Assembly (NCBI GenBank): GCA_001414485.1
Contig: LLEY01000108.1
Location: 148,599 to 212,598 of the forward strand
Direction of reading: 5' to 3'
DNA from: Calycina herbarum
Taxonomy: Eukaryota > Ascomycota > Leotiomycetes > Helotiales > Pezizellaceae
DNA: 64,000 bases
Shown: piece after piece, positions 12,871-23,482 of the stretch
Layout: each line of letters starts with the position of its first letter
Position numbering within the stretch: position 1 is the first letter of the stretch
The notes under the pieces: model-generated
Told to the model about the DNA's origin: nothing
The model's database searches: none
The model's input: the letters and a program-made list of their open reading frames with translations, nothing else
Program-made: the position numbers and the translations under genes

Positions 12871-13559
12871 TAGAACGGAATAAGAGATAATAAGACCTCT
12901 AAATAAGACGCTCTTATAAGTCGAGGATATAGAATAGAGAGTTATAATTAGCTAGACGAGATAAGAGATTTTAATAATTTTTAGATAGTAACTTCCACTG
13001 TTTTAAAGAAGTACTAGTATTAGTATAATCAGAGCAAATAACACTCTACGTAACCTTCTCGCTTAAGGTCTATTTAAGTAGATAGAGTAGCTAACTTTGC
13101 TCTATATATACGAACGATAATATACTCTTTTTATATTATACTATTAACTACTAAGTTATACTAACACTCGTAGAAGTAGCTTAGAGGTACTAGAGACGTT
13201 AGATCTTATTATTAAGAGTTATAATATAGTTATTAAACTTAGTAGCTTGTCGATTATACTCGTTAGCGTCTTATAAAGTATCTACTTTAGTAATATACTA
13301 GACTTACTCTATAGTATCTTTGTCGATAGTAGTTTAATTATAGAGCGAGAGTAGGTCTCGTAAGCCTTATTAGAAGATATCTTCGTTTTTAGTAATAACA
13401 GTTCTAAGTATACTATTATTAATAGTAGCTTAGAGTTCTTAGGTAGTAAATTCGAGTATAATAAACTCTGGGTAAGAGTAAGAGTAATAGTAGAGGCAAA
13501 GGTATTTTAATAGTAGTAGATATAGCAACGATATATACGCTATATAAGTAAAAAGAATA

Positions 13560-13735
13560 GCGAATAATATATTATAGTAGAGATTAAAGAATAGATTATT
13601 TATAAGAAGAGAAGAGAGAAGCTCTTCTCTAGTTATTTATATATCTATAGAAGAATATATCTATAATCTCGCTTAGTAAGCTACTTAAAAGCGAGTCTAT
13701 TTACTAAATTAAAAACTCTTATAATAGTACTTACG
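13560..13735. repeat. Direct repeat, copy 1 (possible LTR piece)
   Basis: About 180 bp here recur in the same orientation at about 14,020-14,205. Shared landmarks are TAGTAGAGATTAA, GAAGCTCTT, TATAGAAGAATATAT and a final TTTACTAAATTAAAAACTC. The pair flanks about 280 bp of other AT-rich sequence. It may be what is left of LTRs or a tandem duplication inside a repeat. Confidence 0.5.
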
Positions 13736-14019
13736 AGAAGTCTAGTTATAATACACGTACTTATTAAGTAGCTATAGATACTTCTAGTTTATTAGATTCT
13801 AATTCAGATTAATTAATACTATATATTATAGTTATTAATTCTATTTTAAAAGTAGTAGAGTAGAGAAAAGTAATCTACTTAGTAATATAATCTACTCGGT
13901 AGTAAAGTACGTTAGATTTATAACTAAGTTATACTAATACTAATTAGTATTATACGTAGATTAGATTATAGACTTACTTATACTTTCTAAGATAAGTATC
14001 TTTAGCTAACTAAGTATTT

Positions 14020-14205
14020 ATTATAGTAGAGATTAAGGAATAGATTATTCGCGAAGAAGGAAGAAAGAGAGAAGCTCTTTCTTAGCTATTTATATACCTA
14101 TAGAAGAATATATCCGCGATATTTATAATCTCACTTAGCGAGCTACTTAGAAGCGAGCTTAAAAGCAAGCTTATTTACTAAATTAAAAACTCTTATAGTA
14201 TTAAG
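14020..14205. repeat. Direct repeat, copy 2 (possible LTR piece)
   Basis: This is the second copy of the 13,560-13,735 repeat. It keeps more C and G (for example CGCGAAGAAGG and CCGCGATA where copy 1 has T and A), so it is less RIP-mutated than the first copy. It lies only about 300 bp inside the edge of the degraded block. Confidence 0.5.
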
Positions 14206-14520
14206 AGTAGTATCTATTATATACTCTATAGTAATATACTACTACGTATAATTATAATAGCCTTTTATAAATATACTAAAAGAAGTACTTATAGAATAGT
14301 ATTTTATATTAAGAAAAACTAAACTAAAGAGAGAAGAGAAGAGTTAGTACGCTCTATCTCTATTTAACTCTAATAAGCGAGTTATCGGCAGAACCTCGGT
14401 AGTACTTGTCACGTAGTCGTATGTAATCTAGTCGTATATAACTAGAACTGTTATAAAATAGAAGATATAGAGTTTAAAGAACTATTATAATTCTATTATT
14501 TTCATTAGTAGACTAATCTA

Positions 14521-15165
14521 TCAGACGTTTGAGTTTTATTTGAAAACTATAGGTTTCCTTGTTTGGTCCGTTACTCCTGGATCAATGTATATAAACTATC
14601 AAGCGGGTTGGTCACGTGGATGGGAACCAAAAATCCTCAACTGGGTCAAATAAGCAGATTTCGCCTGACATAAAGAGACAACCCTCTGCCAGTCTTATGT
14701 TTCTGTTTTATTATCAGTGGCAACATTTTCCTAAAGTGTTGGTAATCGTTATGGCACGTGATGATCAGATGCCGAGAAACCCGGAGCCATTGGTGCCGCT
14801 GTACTTTTAAAATTTCAAATTCCCAATGATCAATGAATTTTTTATAAACACATACTTTTAACATCAATTGTAGTCATCATCTCAAATTTCTCAAAAGTAG
14901 AACTATCAGTTTCATTGTTGTTTCAAGGGTTTCCACCAAGCCGGTTAATAACGATCCCCGAAAGCCGACATTTCCTCGCCTCAAACTTGCCCCAACTTGC
15001 ACAATACAACCTCCTTTACCTGTTTCGTCTTTACTTTGGTCTTAATCACTTGGTATATCATCATCTCACTGGCACAAATTGAGTATATAAAACCATTTCA
15101 GACAAGCTTTTAGATAGCTAGACTTCTCCGAAATCCGGTACCTATTTCCTCTTCGGGTTATCTCC
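14521..15165. other. Upstream region of the first regulator gene
   Basis: Composition changes abruptly to normal genic DNA. The region holds pyrimidine-rich runs and a TATATAA-type stretch near 15,084, about 80 bp before the start codon of the next gene. No convincing gene is seen. Short reading frames at 14,616-14,867 overlap each other on both strands and have no family features. Confidence 0.4.
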
Positions 15166-17768
15166 ATGACGTCTGCTTCACCAACCCCGTCCGACGTCAA
15201 CCGGAAGAGAGCAAGGCCAACCAAGAGCTGTCTAGAGTGTCGGAGAAAGAAACTCAAGTGCGATAGGATTCAGCCATGCATGCAATGTAAAAAGATGGGT
15301 CGGGAGACTCTTTGCCAATTTGCTAGCGGACCAACCGGATCAAACGAAGCAGAGGAAGATTGGGAAAGAAATGGCAACAAGCATCCCAGAGTAGAAGTTT
15401 CAAAACTAGCATCATGGGGAAGCCATGTCGGATCCGGGTTGATGGGCAATGGCTTTCTGGGTACGAACTGTGGGGACCTGGAAAATACGCGTGGGGAACT
15501 ATTGGGAGTTCAAATTACCTCCGAAGATACAAGGTCAACACCATTGGGCAAAATACAAGTAAATGGCAAGGGTGCCTATTCGAAATACGTTGGACTTGTC
15601 GATCGAATGGCTCTACTGGATCATGTAAGAATACCTCCCTCTCGATGCCTCCTCTCCTGTAACCAACCGCACTGAATGACTTCTTTGCTGACTATCAATA
15701 CTTAGTTTGAAGCCGAAAAGAACTTTCTAAAGTCAAGTTTCAAAGACCCAGATTTATCTGGTACGATGAAGGAACTCATGCTCTTTCAAGGAGCCTTCGG
15801 TCACAAACCGGGACAGGCTCGACATTATCACCAGAATCACGATTCGATACTGATGGAAATGATGAATGATCTCCCAGAGGATTCCGTCATCGACCTTCTT
15901 ACCAGCAGGTTTGTGTCTAATATGGAAAATATATTGAGAGTTTTGCATTTCCCAACCTTCTTGAGGCAATGTCAGGCTATCAAGACAGCACGAGAGACTC
16001 AAGCTGCTTTACCTGCCGACTTTCCAGAAGCTGCTTTGCCTCAGTTATTAAATGTTCTTTCAATAACCTCCCGATTGTCCGATACGAATGAACCTAAGTC
16101 TGTTCAATTGCCACCTGAAACGCTTGCTGGGTATTCCGAACTTACAAAGCGTTGTAGGTAATGGGGATATCGTTCTCCCACTTTCCCATTTCTCTTGAAT
16201 CACTCTTGGGTCATTCCTGAACTCCAGCATTATCCTGTGCCGAATCCAGAGTTTTTTCTTGATAGACAAATACTAACTTCCATCTTCTAGGGCTCGAAGG
16301 GCTGAAAGGTAAGCAGAGGCTCACATTACATGCCTTACGGACCGAAACTCTTGTGCTAGTAGCTCGAAAGCTCAACATGGATTCCAATTCAAAGATATGG
16401 AGAGATTCCGGGAGCCTTGTTCGCATGGCTATGATAATTGGCCTTCATCGTGACCCGGAAGACTTACTTGAAATGTCTATTTTTGAAAAGATCCAGAGAA
16501 GAAAACTTTGGCAGACAATTGTGGAACTGGACCTCCAGTTTTCTCTTGCAGCTGGTCTACCCCCCGCAATCCAATCCTCGGATTTCTATCTTGTAGATGG
16601 GTTGGATAACGTCGACGATCAAGATATCACCGAAGATATGACAGATTACCCATTATCGCATCCAAGCAATCAATACACCGATTCATTACCGCAAATTATA
16701 CTTGCAAGATCTATGAGGAAGCGGCTTGATATTGCAAACGTCCTATCAAGAAATGTCAATCTTGAAAGGGATGCCGGACAATTCATTGCGTTGGCTAAAA
16801 ACCTTGAATCAGAAGTTCATTTTCATTTACAAATTGTGTTACCTCAGCGCACACGACGACATACCCTGTTCGCTAGTCTAATGCTAGATGTTTTTGTCAG
16901 GCGGTTTTCCCTTGCCTTATACCGGACGGTCGCCATGAGTGAACAAGGTTCACGATTTCCAGAAGCCAGAAGAGGCGCTCTGAGAAGTTCAGTTGCAATT
17001 TTATCACACTTGGACGCGTTGGATCCGACAGTTGCGGACCTGGGAGATATAAAATCCAAGGACTACCTAAATTTGTTTCATCTAATATGCAAAGATGATA
17101 TCGCACAATCATCTCTCCTAGTGTGTTACGAGATTCGATCATTCAATTCGCCAGATAGAGATGTCGGTATCGGTATGCTGGATGATTCTGCACCATGGAC
17201 GAAGCACAGTCTCACTCGGATCGTTGAAAACACGTTGAATAGTCATCTGCAAAGACTAGGAGAATTTGGGACGGATTTGAAGGCCATTCTGCCCTTGTCT
17301 ATCGTCCTTCAATCGGTGAGATCTGATGGCACGCCTGAGGGAAAAAGAGAAATGATGATTCGAGGAACGGAACGAGTACTTTTCGCGTGTCGAAAATCTA
17401 AGCCTGATCTACAAATTTCCCCAGAGCTTACTGCTGCTCCAGCTGAAAATGGGTCCCAGAAAGAAGTAGGTTTACCTCATACCCCAGATCATTCATGGTA
17501 CTGACACATGACATAGCTAGAAAACAGTGCACCATCGATGGAAGGATGGAATCCAGCAGTTCTAATGATGCCACCCAATAATCAAGATTTCAATATTACG
17601 CAGCCTCAGTCACTTTCACCGTGGTATCAATTTGATCAGGTATGTTTGCTCCAATGAATTGAGGTGCTGATGCTGATGTTGCGCTTTTAGATTCCGAGTG
17701 GAAATTTCGAGTTTCAGGATTTCGATTTTGGATTTTCTGACGGGGACTTTGGGCAATCTTGGTCTTGA
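15166..17768 (+). CDS. Zn2Cys6 transcription factor with fungal-specific TF domain
   Basis: This is a five-exon gene: 15166-15624, 15706-16153, 16291-17465, 17517-17639 and 17691-17768, giving 760 residues. The introns are GT-AG with a TACTAAC branch site at 16,271. For the second intron the donor at 16,154 was chosen over the one at 16,158 because only it keeps frame, and it creates a Trp in a W-L-E-G-L context expected of this domain. A binuclear zinc cluster lies at residues 22-50 (C22, C25, C32, C38, C41, C50) after a basic N-terminus. The centre matches the fungal_trans regulatory region (a RDSGSLVRMAMIIGLHRDP-like block, then a KLWQTIVELD-like block). The acidic, aromatic C-terminus could be an activation domain. 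It is probably a nuclear DNA-binding regulator; its targets cannot be told. No biosynthetic cluster adjoins it. Confidence 0.9.
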
Positions 17769-18167
17769 TGTTCTTCATGATCTTACAGAGCTAGTCTTAG
17801 TCACCAGGTACGCACCAAGTCTCAAGGGATGTTCTGAAGAGTTGAAACTAGACGAGGCTCATTTGAATGGATGGGTAGCCCAATATTCAAATTATCTCAA
17901 CCAAGTACTTCTCAGACATCATGGAAAGGCTCCCAGAGTCACAGGCTGTCGCGTTCACACCTGAACGTATTCTTTCTTGCTCCGCGCCCATACGACCGGA
18001 CCGCAAATCGGACCGGAGAATTGCGGCTGTAAATTCCCCTTCCGCTAAATCTAAGCGATTATCAAAACAAAGACACCCCAAACGCGCCAGGAAAGATTCT
18101 GACAAAAAAAGAAGAACAACATCTTCCTAACCATCTACACGTTAAAAAAAGTACAAAAATATCTATG
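17769..18167. other. Intergenic; 3' flank of the TF gene
   Basis: This is the likely 3' untranslated region of the regulator. One ATG-started frame of 69 codons at 17,921-18,130 encodes a Lys/Arg/Ser-rich peptide, but it has no homology that I recognise and is more likely chance. Confidence 0.3.
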
Positions 18168-18273
18168 TAGCCGGCCAAGGAATCGAACCATGATCGCCCC
18201 TCACTCAGCGTCTAGGCTAACCAAGACCCAAAATTGCCTCGCTCGGGTGCTTTACCAGTTAAGCTAGCCGGCC
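18168..18273 (-). tRNA. tRNA-like gene or pseudogene, isotype unassigned
   Basis: On the minus strand a 7-bp acceptor stem pairs (GGCCGGC with GCCGGCT, one G-U). The D-arm has a GCTT/AAGC stem and a loop with GG. The T-arm has the canonical GGTTCGATTCC core, with one T-T mismatch in its stem. T-runs downstream (TTTTT, then a longer run) would serve as Pol III terminators. Between D- and T-arm lie about 56 nt, enough for an intron of roughly 30 nt after the anticodon. However, position 33 would be C rather than U, and positions 27-31 do not pair well with any plausible 39-43. Either the intron model is wrong or this is a decayed copy. I do not assign an anticodon. Confidence 0.5.
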
Positions 18274-18762
18274 TGTATATCAGCTTTGCTTTTTATTTGT
18301 TGGAAGTAAAAGGCTTATTCGGACATATGAAGGTGTGGAACCTTTTAGTGGGGGAAATTTTTATTTGGGGTTGAGGCGGTGGTTGTTAGTGTGGGGGCTT
18401 CTCAGGGCTAGGGCGACAACTGACGTGCACCATTGAGGTGGTGATGGGACAGTGTGTTGGGTGTGAAAGGAGGCGATAGCCGTGCTTTTTCTGTCATGTC
18501 ATGTAGGTGCAGTCGCTTCTTTGATTGTCAAGAATTCATTCTTAATTCTTGCAAGCGCATATATGAATACTGCCTAGAGTTGGTTGTTTTGTCTCAATTT
18601 GCTCAATGTTTCGGTGTAGTTGGATGACGCGTAACTTGCAGGAGTCAGGCGATGGAGCCTGGGTACATTAATAATTAATTCAAATGCTAGCCAAAGGAAA
18701 ATTATGAATAGTCCTTGCCGCATTCTTTACAAACTGAACATATTACAGCCTAATTCAACCTC
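18274..18762. other. Intergenic spacer
   Basis: This spacer lies between the tRNA-like sequence and the convergent end of the NAD(P)-binding protein gene. No reading frame or repeat of note is seen. Confidence 0.4.
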
Positions 18763-19458
18763 TCACTCAGCAATCACAGGTGTCTTCCCATTCCATTCTG
18801 CACTCTCCAGGCACATCACTAGGAAACTAGCAACACTTTTCCTACTGATGCTAGGCAAGCTCCCAACTCCTTTCCCCTCCTCCCCAAAGATTCTTACTTC
18901 TCTCTCCTCACCATCACTCAACATCACAGCTCTCACCAAAGTCCACTCTAACCCCTCCACAGTTTCATCACTCCTAACAACCTCCTCAACCTTCTTGTGG
19001 TCTTTAAAGCCAATCGAAATATTGGCATGATTCAAGATAACGCGCATAGGAAGAAACACATTCGAGTTGCTACTTCCTGTCCCAAAGGCCGAGAGAGTGA
19101 CGAGTTTCGTGATTTTGAATTCTGCCATTGCGAGCAGGAGATTCTTGTGTGCTTGTTGCATAAAATCTGGTGGGCCGATGGGAGCAGAGAAAGGGCTGTT
19201 TGATTTTCTTGGGGAGGCTAGGGCGACGAGAATTGCTTTTGGTGGTGTGGGCGAGGAGATAATTGCGGTTCTGATGTCAGCTAGGTTTGAAGGTGAACCC
19301 AAGAGAGTAGTGACGTGTGGGGCTTGTTGAGGTGAAAGAGTCGAGGTGAGAGCTTCTGTGTTGCGAACTAGGGCTGTGATTGTATGGTTTTTCTCTAGGA
19401 GTGCATTGAGGAGTTGACTTCCTGTACGTCCTGTTGCTCCAAGGATGAGGACGTGCAT
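18763..19458 (-). CDS. NAD(P)-binding Rossmann-fold protein (NmrA/atypical SDR type)
   Basis: This is a single-exon gene of 231 residues starting at an ATG (19,458). The N-terminus is a textbook dinucleotide-binding beta-alpha-beta unit, with G-A-T-G-R-T-G at residues 8-14 followed by a helix and a second strand ending in L-V-R-N. This favours NADP. A VTLSAFGTG stretch in the middle and a W-T-L-V-R-A-V-M-L segment later are typical of the NAD(P)H-binding/NmrA-like and biliverdin-reductase-B-like family, which includes flavin reductases and redox-sensing regulators. There is no classical SDR YxxxK pair in the expected place, so it is an atypical member. No signal peptide or membrane segment is seen, so it is probably cytosolic. 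The substrate is unknown. The length is normal for the family. Confidence 0.85.
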   Translation of the reverse strand: MHVLILGATGRTGSQLLNALLEKNHTITALVRNTEALTSTLSPQQAPHVTTLLGSPSNLADIRTAIISSPTPPKAILVALASPRKSNSPFSAPIGPPDFMQQAHKNLLLAMAEFKITKLVTLSAFGTGSSNSNVFLPMRVILNHANISIGFKDHKKVEEVVRSDETVEGLEWTLVRAVMLSDGEEREVRIFGEEGKGVGSLPSISRKSVASFLVMCLESAEWNGKTPVIAE

Positions 19459-21834
19459 TTTGACGTTATCAAATCAATATTCAGGTATTGAAATTCGAAA
19501 GACGAGTGGAGGTATATAGAGTAGTAGAGGTGATAGCACAAAAATGTGATTATATATTCCTCTTTTCACAGAACTAGAACTTGTAGATGTTGTCTTGGCT
19601 TCCGAGTAAGAGTTAACTGTGTTGATACTTCAAGATTTTCCACACACCGGGGCTTTGGAAGACTTTATACTACTTCTTGTGGTGAGTTTTTTGCGTAAGT
19701 TGTCTTGGATATTGTAACCAATTAGTGGCTCAGCGCCGGATGCTTACAGAATTTCCACCAACATATCCGCTCGCTGACCCGGATCCGGGCTGTTAAATCC
19801 GATGAAACCCGAATCACGTGCACTGTTGCTGGACCTCTACTTGCCCTTAATTTTGCCATTTGAGAAGCAAATCTGATAGTAGAAAAGCCAAAAACTTAAA
19901 ATCCAGAGGATGAAACGTCAAGCTCAGCAGTTATGAACAGTTCTTCTGTAAGCAGATCGATCAGGTGACTAGCTTGTTTTTGACAGAAATATATCGAAGT
20001 AAGATTTTATACTCCATCAAAACAAGTACCAGGGAAAGCGTAGTACACCGATAGTACTTGGCATGCCAAAATTGTTGGCATGTATGCTCCGATGTTCCTT
20101 TCTAAGGTCGAGCAATTTTTTAAATGGACACATGTATATATATATATGAGAGTTCACATACCTAAGTAGTCATTCAACTCTGAAAATCTTGCCACTAACG
20201 AATTTTTCAGCATGCTTTATAACTCTATCGCAACAAAACTATGGTATTAACGAAGAACTTCGACTTTAAAGCAAAAATATATATCTTCAATTCTTCTCGC
20301 AGAGCGCTGGTTTCTAATTTCTCTCCAGCCGCTCGATTACTCCGATGCAGAAATCTTAAACATCCTTTAAAAGAGGACAAAGCGTGAGTTTGCCTAGAAC
20401 GAGCTTATGTTCATACATTGTTTGTAAATGGGCTTTCGTCAAGAATTACTGTACGATTCGGGGTTAGGAATAGTCAGACTATTCTAATGGTTGTTAACTT
20501 TGACTATTGAGGAATTTGGAGTAGTTGTTTCTTGAAAAACGGTGTTAAAATTTACAGAATTCGTCCTCTGTTTTGTGCCAGCAAGATTCTGTGGAGATTT
20601 ATGGATGCTTTGCTCACGTGGAGGTGTTCAATGGCTTGGAAAAGTAGGATTTGGCGTTTCAGACAAATAGGAACAGAAATACCAAGTCTAAAGTCACAAG
20701 TTTAAAGGAATATGCTGATATGTGAGTCTCATTTAAGTGAACTTCCATGCTGCAAGCAGGAATTTTCATGGGAATTAAGACTAGAAGATAAATAATATGC
20801 TTATATCAAGGTGAATTCATAGAAAGGTATACCATATACTGGCTCGCTTCAAACTTAATTTAGAGTCGGCTCAGCTCTATAGAGAATCGGGTAATCAGAA
20901 GAAGCTGGTATCTTCGTTTTCGGCTTATGATTCATGGCAAAATGATATCTTTGAACTGAGTCGTGATAAAAGTGACGAAAAGAAGCAAGGCGGTGTAGCA
21001 TCAGACCGAAAAAGCACTTGAGTCTATAAGTTTACCAGGCACAAGGATGATCTTTCAGGGCTTTCAGAACTCAAAACTGTATATAGTTTTATATTTATTT
21101 GAAAGGGGAGCGTTTTCAGATATACTCCGCACCGAATTAGTGTCGGTTCGGTATCAAGTTCGGCTTTGACCCACCTCTGGAGCATCTGTTGGCTCTAATC
21201 AAAAGCCAAGGACCCACAATTCCAAGAATCACTAAAAAATACATTCTTAAACTGAAATAAGTAGAACAAATACTAATCCAAAGACACAATCCGAATTAGT
21301 GTATCGGCTAACATACCCCGCTTTCAACTAAAGACGCCGCCGGGGAGCGCCGGGTTCGATTCCGTACGTTATCCTCTATTCTACTGCCCAGGGCAATTAC
21401 TAACAAGTTACAGCGGATTCGGAAAAGTTTAAAGTTATTTTTTGGCGATATTTTTGCTGTTTTATTCTGTGGTCATATTCGGTTGTGCGTTAAGCGAGAT
21501 CGTGGTGGATCTTGGTGGCGTTGGTGGATACCGGTATGACTCGAAATTGGGGCTTAATATAGATCCTTACGTTCTGTTAAGTTTTATTGTTTTTGGTGAA
21601 GAGTCGTATTAAAATATACATCAGTAAAAAAATGCACTGATGGAAAGGAAAAGCAAAGAACTATGTTTGAAAAGGTGACGTAGTCTTGTACGAGTATATC
21701 TCTCTTCCCCACTCAAGTGTATTCTAGTAACTTGATACAAGTTTCAACATTTAATAATACAAAATAATCTTATAGTAAAACAATAAAAGAATAATCATCA
21801 ATCATAAGAGACGTCTGCGATCCGGAAAGTCATA
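19459..21834. other. Intergenic region, 2.4 kb
   Basis: No coding sequence is recognised on either strand. It holds a short AT dinucleotide run near 20,137-20,150. Near 21,308-21,376 there is a sequence with a GGTTCGATTCC T-arm core and partly complementary ends (GGCTAAC and GTTATCC); it resembles a decayed tRNA but has no acceptable anticodon arm. The rest is unique-looking spacer, including the promoter of the NAD(P)-binding protein gene at its left end. Confidence 0.4.
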
Positions 21835-23482
21835 TCATCCTTCGATCCCCACAACGTAATTCCCCTCCCCGAATTTAATCCTCAAACCAGCCAGCAAGCC
21901 CAAAACACTATTCCTCCCCATAACCTCACTTTGGTCTCCCGTCTCATCGAAACCACCTCTCAATCTTCTCTCCAGTTCCTGGCATATACCATCTCCTCTC
22001 ATCTTCTCATTTCTCAAGAGACCACCCCATGTTTTAGTCTGCATTTCATTGCTAGACAACAATACGTAGCATGTGGATACTTGTTGAAGAATGACTGCGT
22101 AGAGCATAGATGTCATAGAAGTATGAGAAGAACCACAATGTGTGCTTCTCTCGCAGATCTCGATGGCATTGTTCGTTGCGTTGAGAATATCGCGAGATCT
22201 AGTTGAATAATCCTGGTGTAAAAACTCGGGGCTTTGTTGGTGATTAAGGCAGGAGTGAAGGGTATTAAGAACACCGAGAGCGGTCTGAAAACATCCGCAA
22301 ATAGGACGAGCAGGCGGCCTTACAAGCTCCGGAGAGGTGGGACTGTGAAGTTGCCCAAGTGTTGGGCTATCCAATTGAAACTTCTGCGAAGGTAGTTGAT
22401 GGTGGGGGATGGAGTTCTGCAGAATATCTGAAGTCTGCCAGTATATTGGGTATTGTTCTGAGCTTGTTCCTAGCCCCGTCGTATCCAGACCAAAGGAATT
22501 TGAAGGATTGGTAGCCCAAGTATTTGGAATTGGAGAAGGTCCCTCGAGAGGGGGATTCGTGAATCCATATGAAGAGTCCACAGCTGGTACGTTGAAGTTT
22601 TCTGAACAAATTAGCATGAGCATATTAAATTTAAGCACACACCTACCATAAAGTTCGTTCATTCCATCACTGTACCTCTCTGCTTGTTGGGAGGCTGGCG
22701 AGTCGGTGTAAGAATTAGATTTTGAGTCGACACCCGACATGGAAAAGTCTTGAAAGTTGCCCGTCACGTCTTCTCGCGGAGACTGTTTTGGTTTGCTTTT
22801 TCGATGTTCTTCCATAGCCTTTACTTTCGATTCAGGTTTCCCAGAAGCAGCACTATAAGTGCAAACACTTCTATTGTTGGCACATCGCTTACAACAATCT
22901 GGATCTCTGCTGCATTTCACTTTGAAACGATAGCATTGGTCGCATGCTGGAGTTGCCATCATTCTATTTCCGCTCACAACACTATGAGTTCGAACTCGGT
23001 TGGGTGATGCGGGATTCGATGTCGAAGAGGTTTCTGACGATACTCCTTCTGGAATCTGGTCCCAAGAGGATGGTGTCCAAAGACCAGGACTTGGAGTTCC
23101 ATCTATCACATTTTAGCATTTTCTCTCAACAAATTGCAATATAATGATTACCTGTCACTGGTGATGGCATCTGGGTCTCGGAAATCTCTAAAGTTCTCTG
23201 TTAGCACATGTTTGCTTGTCTCTACTCCTTAACTTTCTTACCGTTATTGAGATTCAATAGACCAAAGAATTCCCCCCCGCTCCCGCTTCCAACAGGCTCT
23301 TGTACATTTGTTGAACTCTGTTTCCGAATCTTGTTGCTTCTTTTGGGTTTCCCCATGAATTTCCCAAAGCTATACGTGCACGGATTGGAGTTATTTAGAC
23401 ACCGTTGACATCGGGGCAAGCTCTTCGAACAGACTTGTTTCGTGCGGTAACATTGATCACAGGCTTGAGTTTCCGTATCCAT
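21835..23482 (-). CDS. AflR-like regulator with two tandem Zn2Cys6 clusters
   Basis: Exons on the minus strand are 23482-23242, 23187-23152 and 23102-21835, giving 514 residues; a further in-frame 45-nt GT-AG segment inside the third exon, starting at an ELYG codon context, may be a short intron. Splicing is phase-consistent at each junction, with CTAAC branch sites. Two complete zinc clusters are predicted, at residues 8-35 (C8, C11, C18, C25, C28, C35) and 146-173. Both begin A-C-D-Q-C-Y-R and end C-T-Y-S, so they look like a duplication. The C-terminal part (C-G-C-F-Q-T-A-L near the middle, L-A-G-L-R-I-K-F near the end) resembles the AflR regulatory domain of secondary-metabolite activators. 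No polyketide or peptide synthetase gene is nearby, so a cluster role is not supported here. It is probably a nuclear DNA-binding protein. Confidence 0.82.

Larger units (their letters stand above)
1..14520. repeat. RIP-degraded, AT-rich transposon block
   Basis: This stretch has no open reading frame of useful length on either strand. It is dominated by TpA with very few CpA or TpG dinucleotides, while CpG is retained; that is the pattern expected when RIP converts CpA to TpA on both strands. Six-frame reading recovers stop-riddled but recognisable retroelement proteins in which Gln (CAA/CAG) and Trp codons have become stops and Cys or His codons have become Tyr. It holds pieces of at least three Ty3/gypsy-type units, a gag-plus-LTR unit and a copia-type RT/RNase H, each listed separately. 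The block continues past the left edge of the window. It ends abruptly near 14,520, where ordinary composition begins. It is probably heterochromatin; that last point is inference. Confidence 0.93.

Noticed and set aside
14616..14867. Overlapping sense and antisense frames just outside the repeat block
   Set aside because: They are short, lack domains, and both strands are open, which suggests chance.
17921..18130. 69-codon basic frame after the first regulator
   Set aside because: No similarity recognised, and it lies in the expected 3' untranslated region.
21308..21376. tRNA-like sequence with a GGTTCGATTCC core
   Set aside because: Acceptor ends pair only partly and no anticodon arm can be formed.
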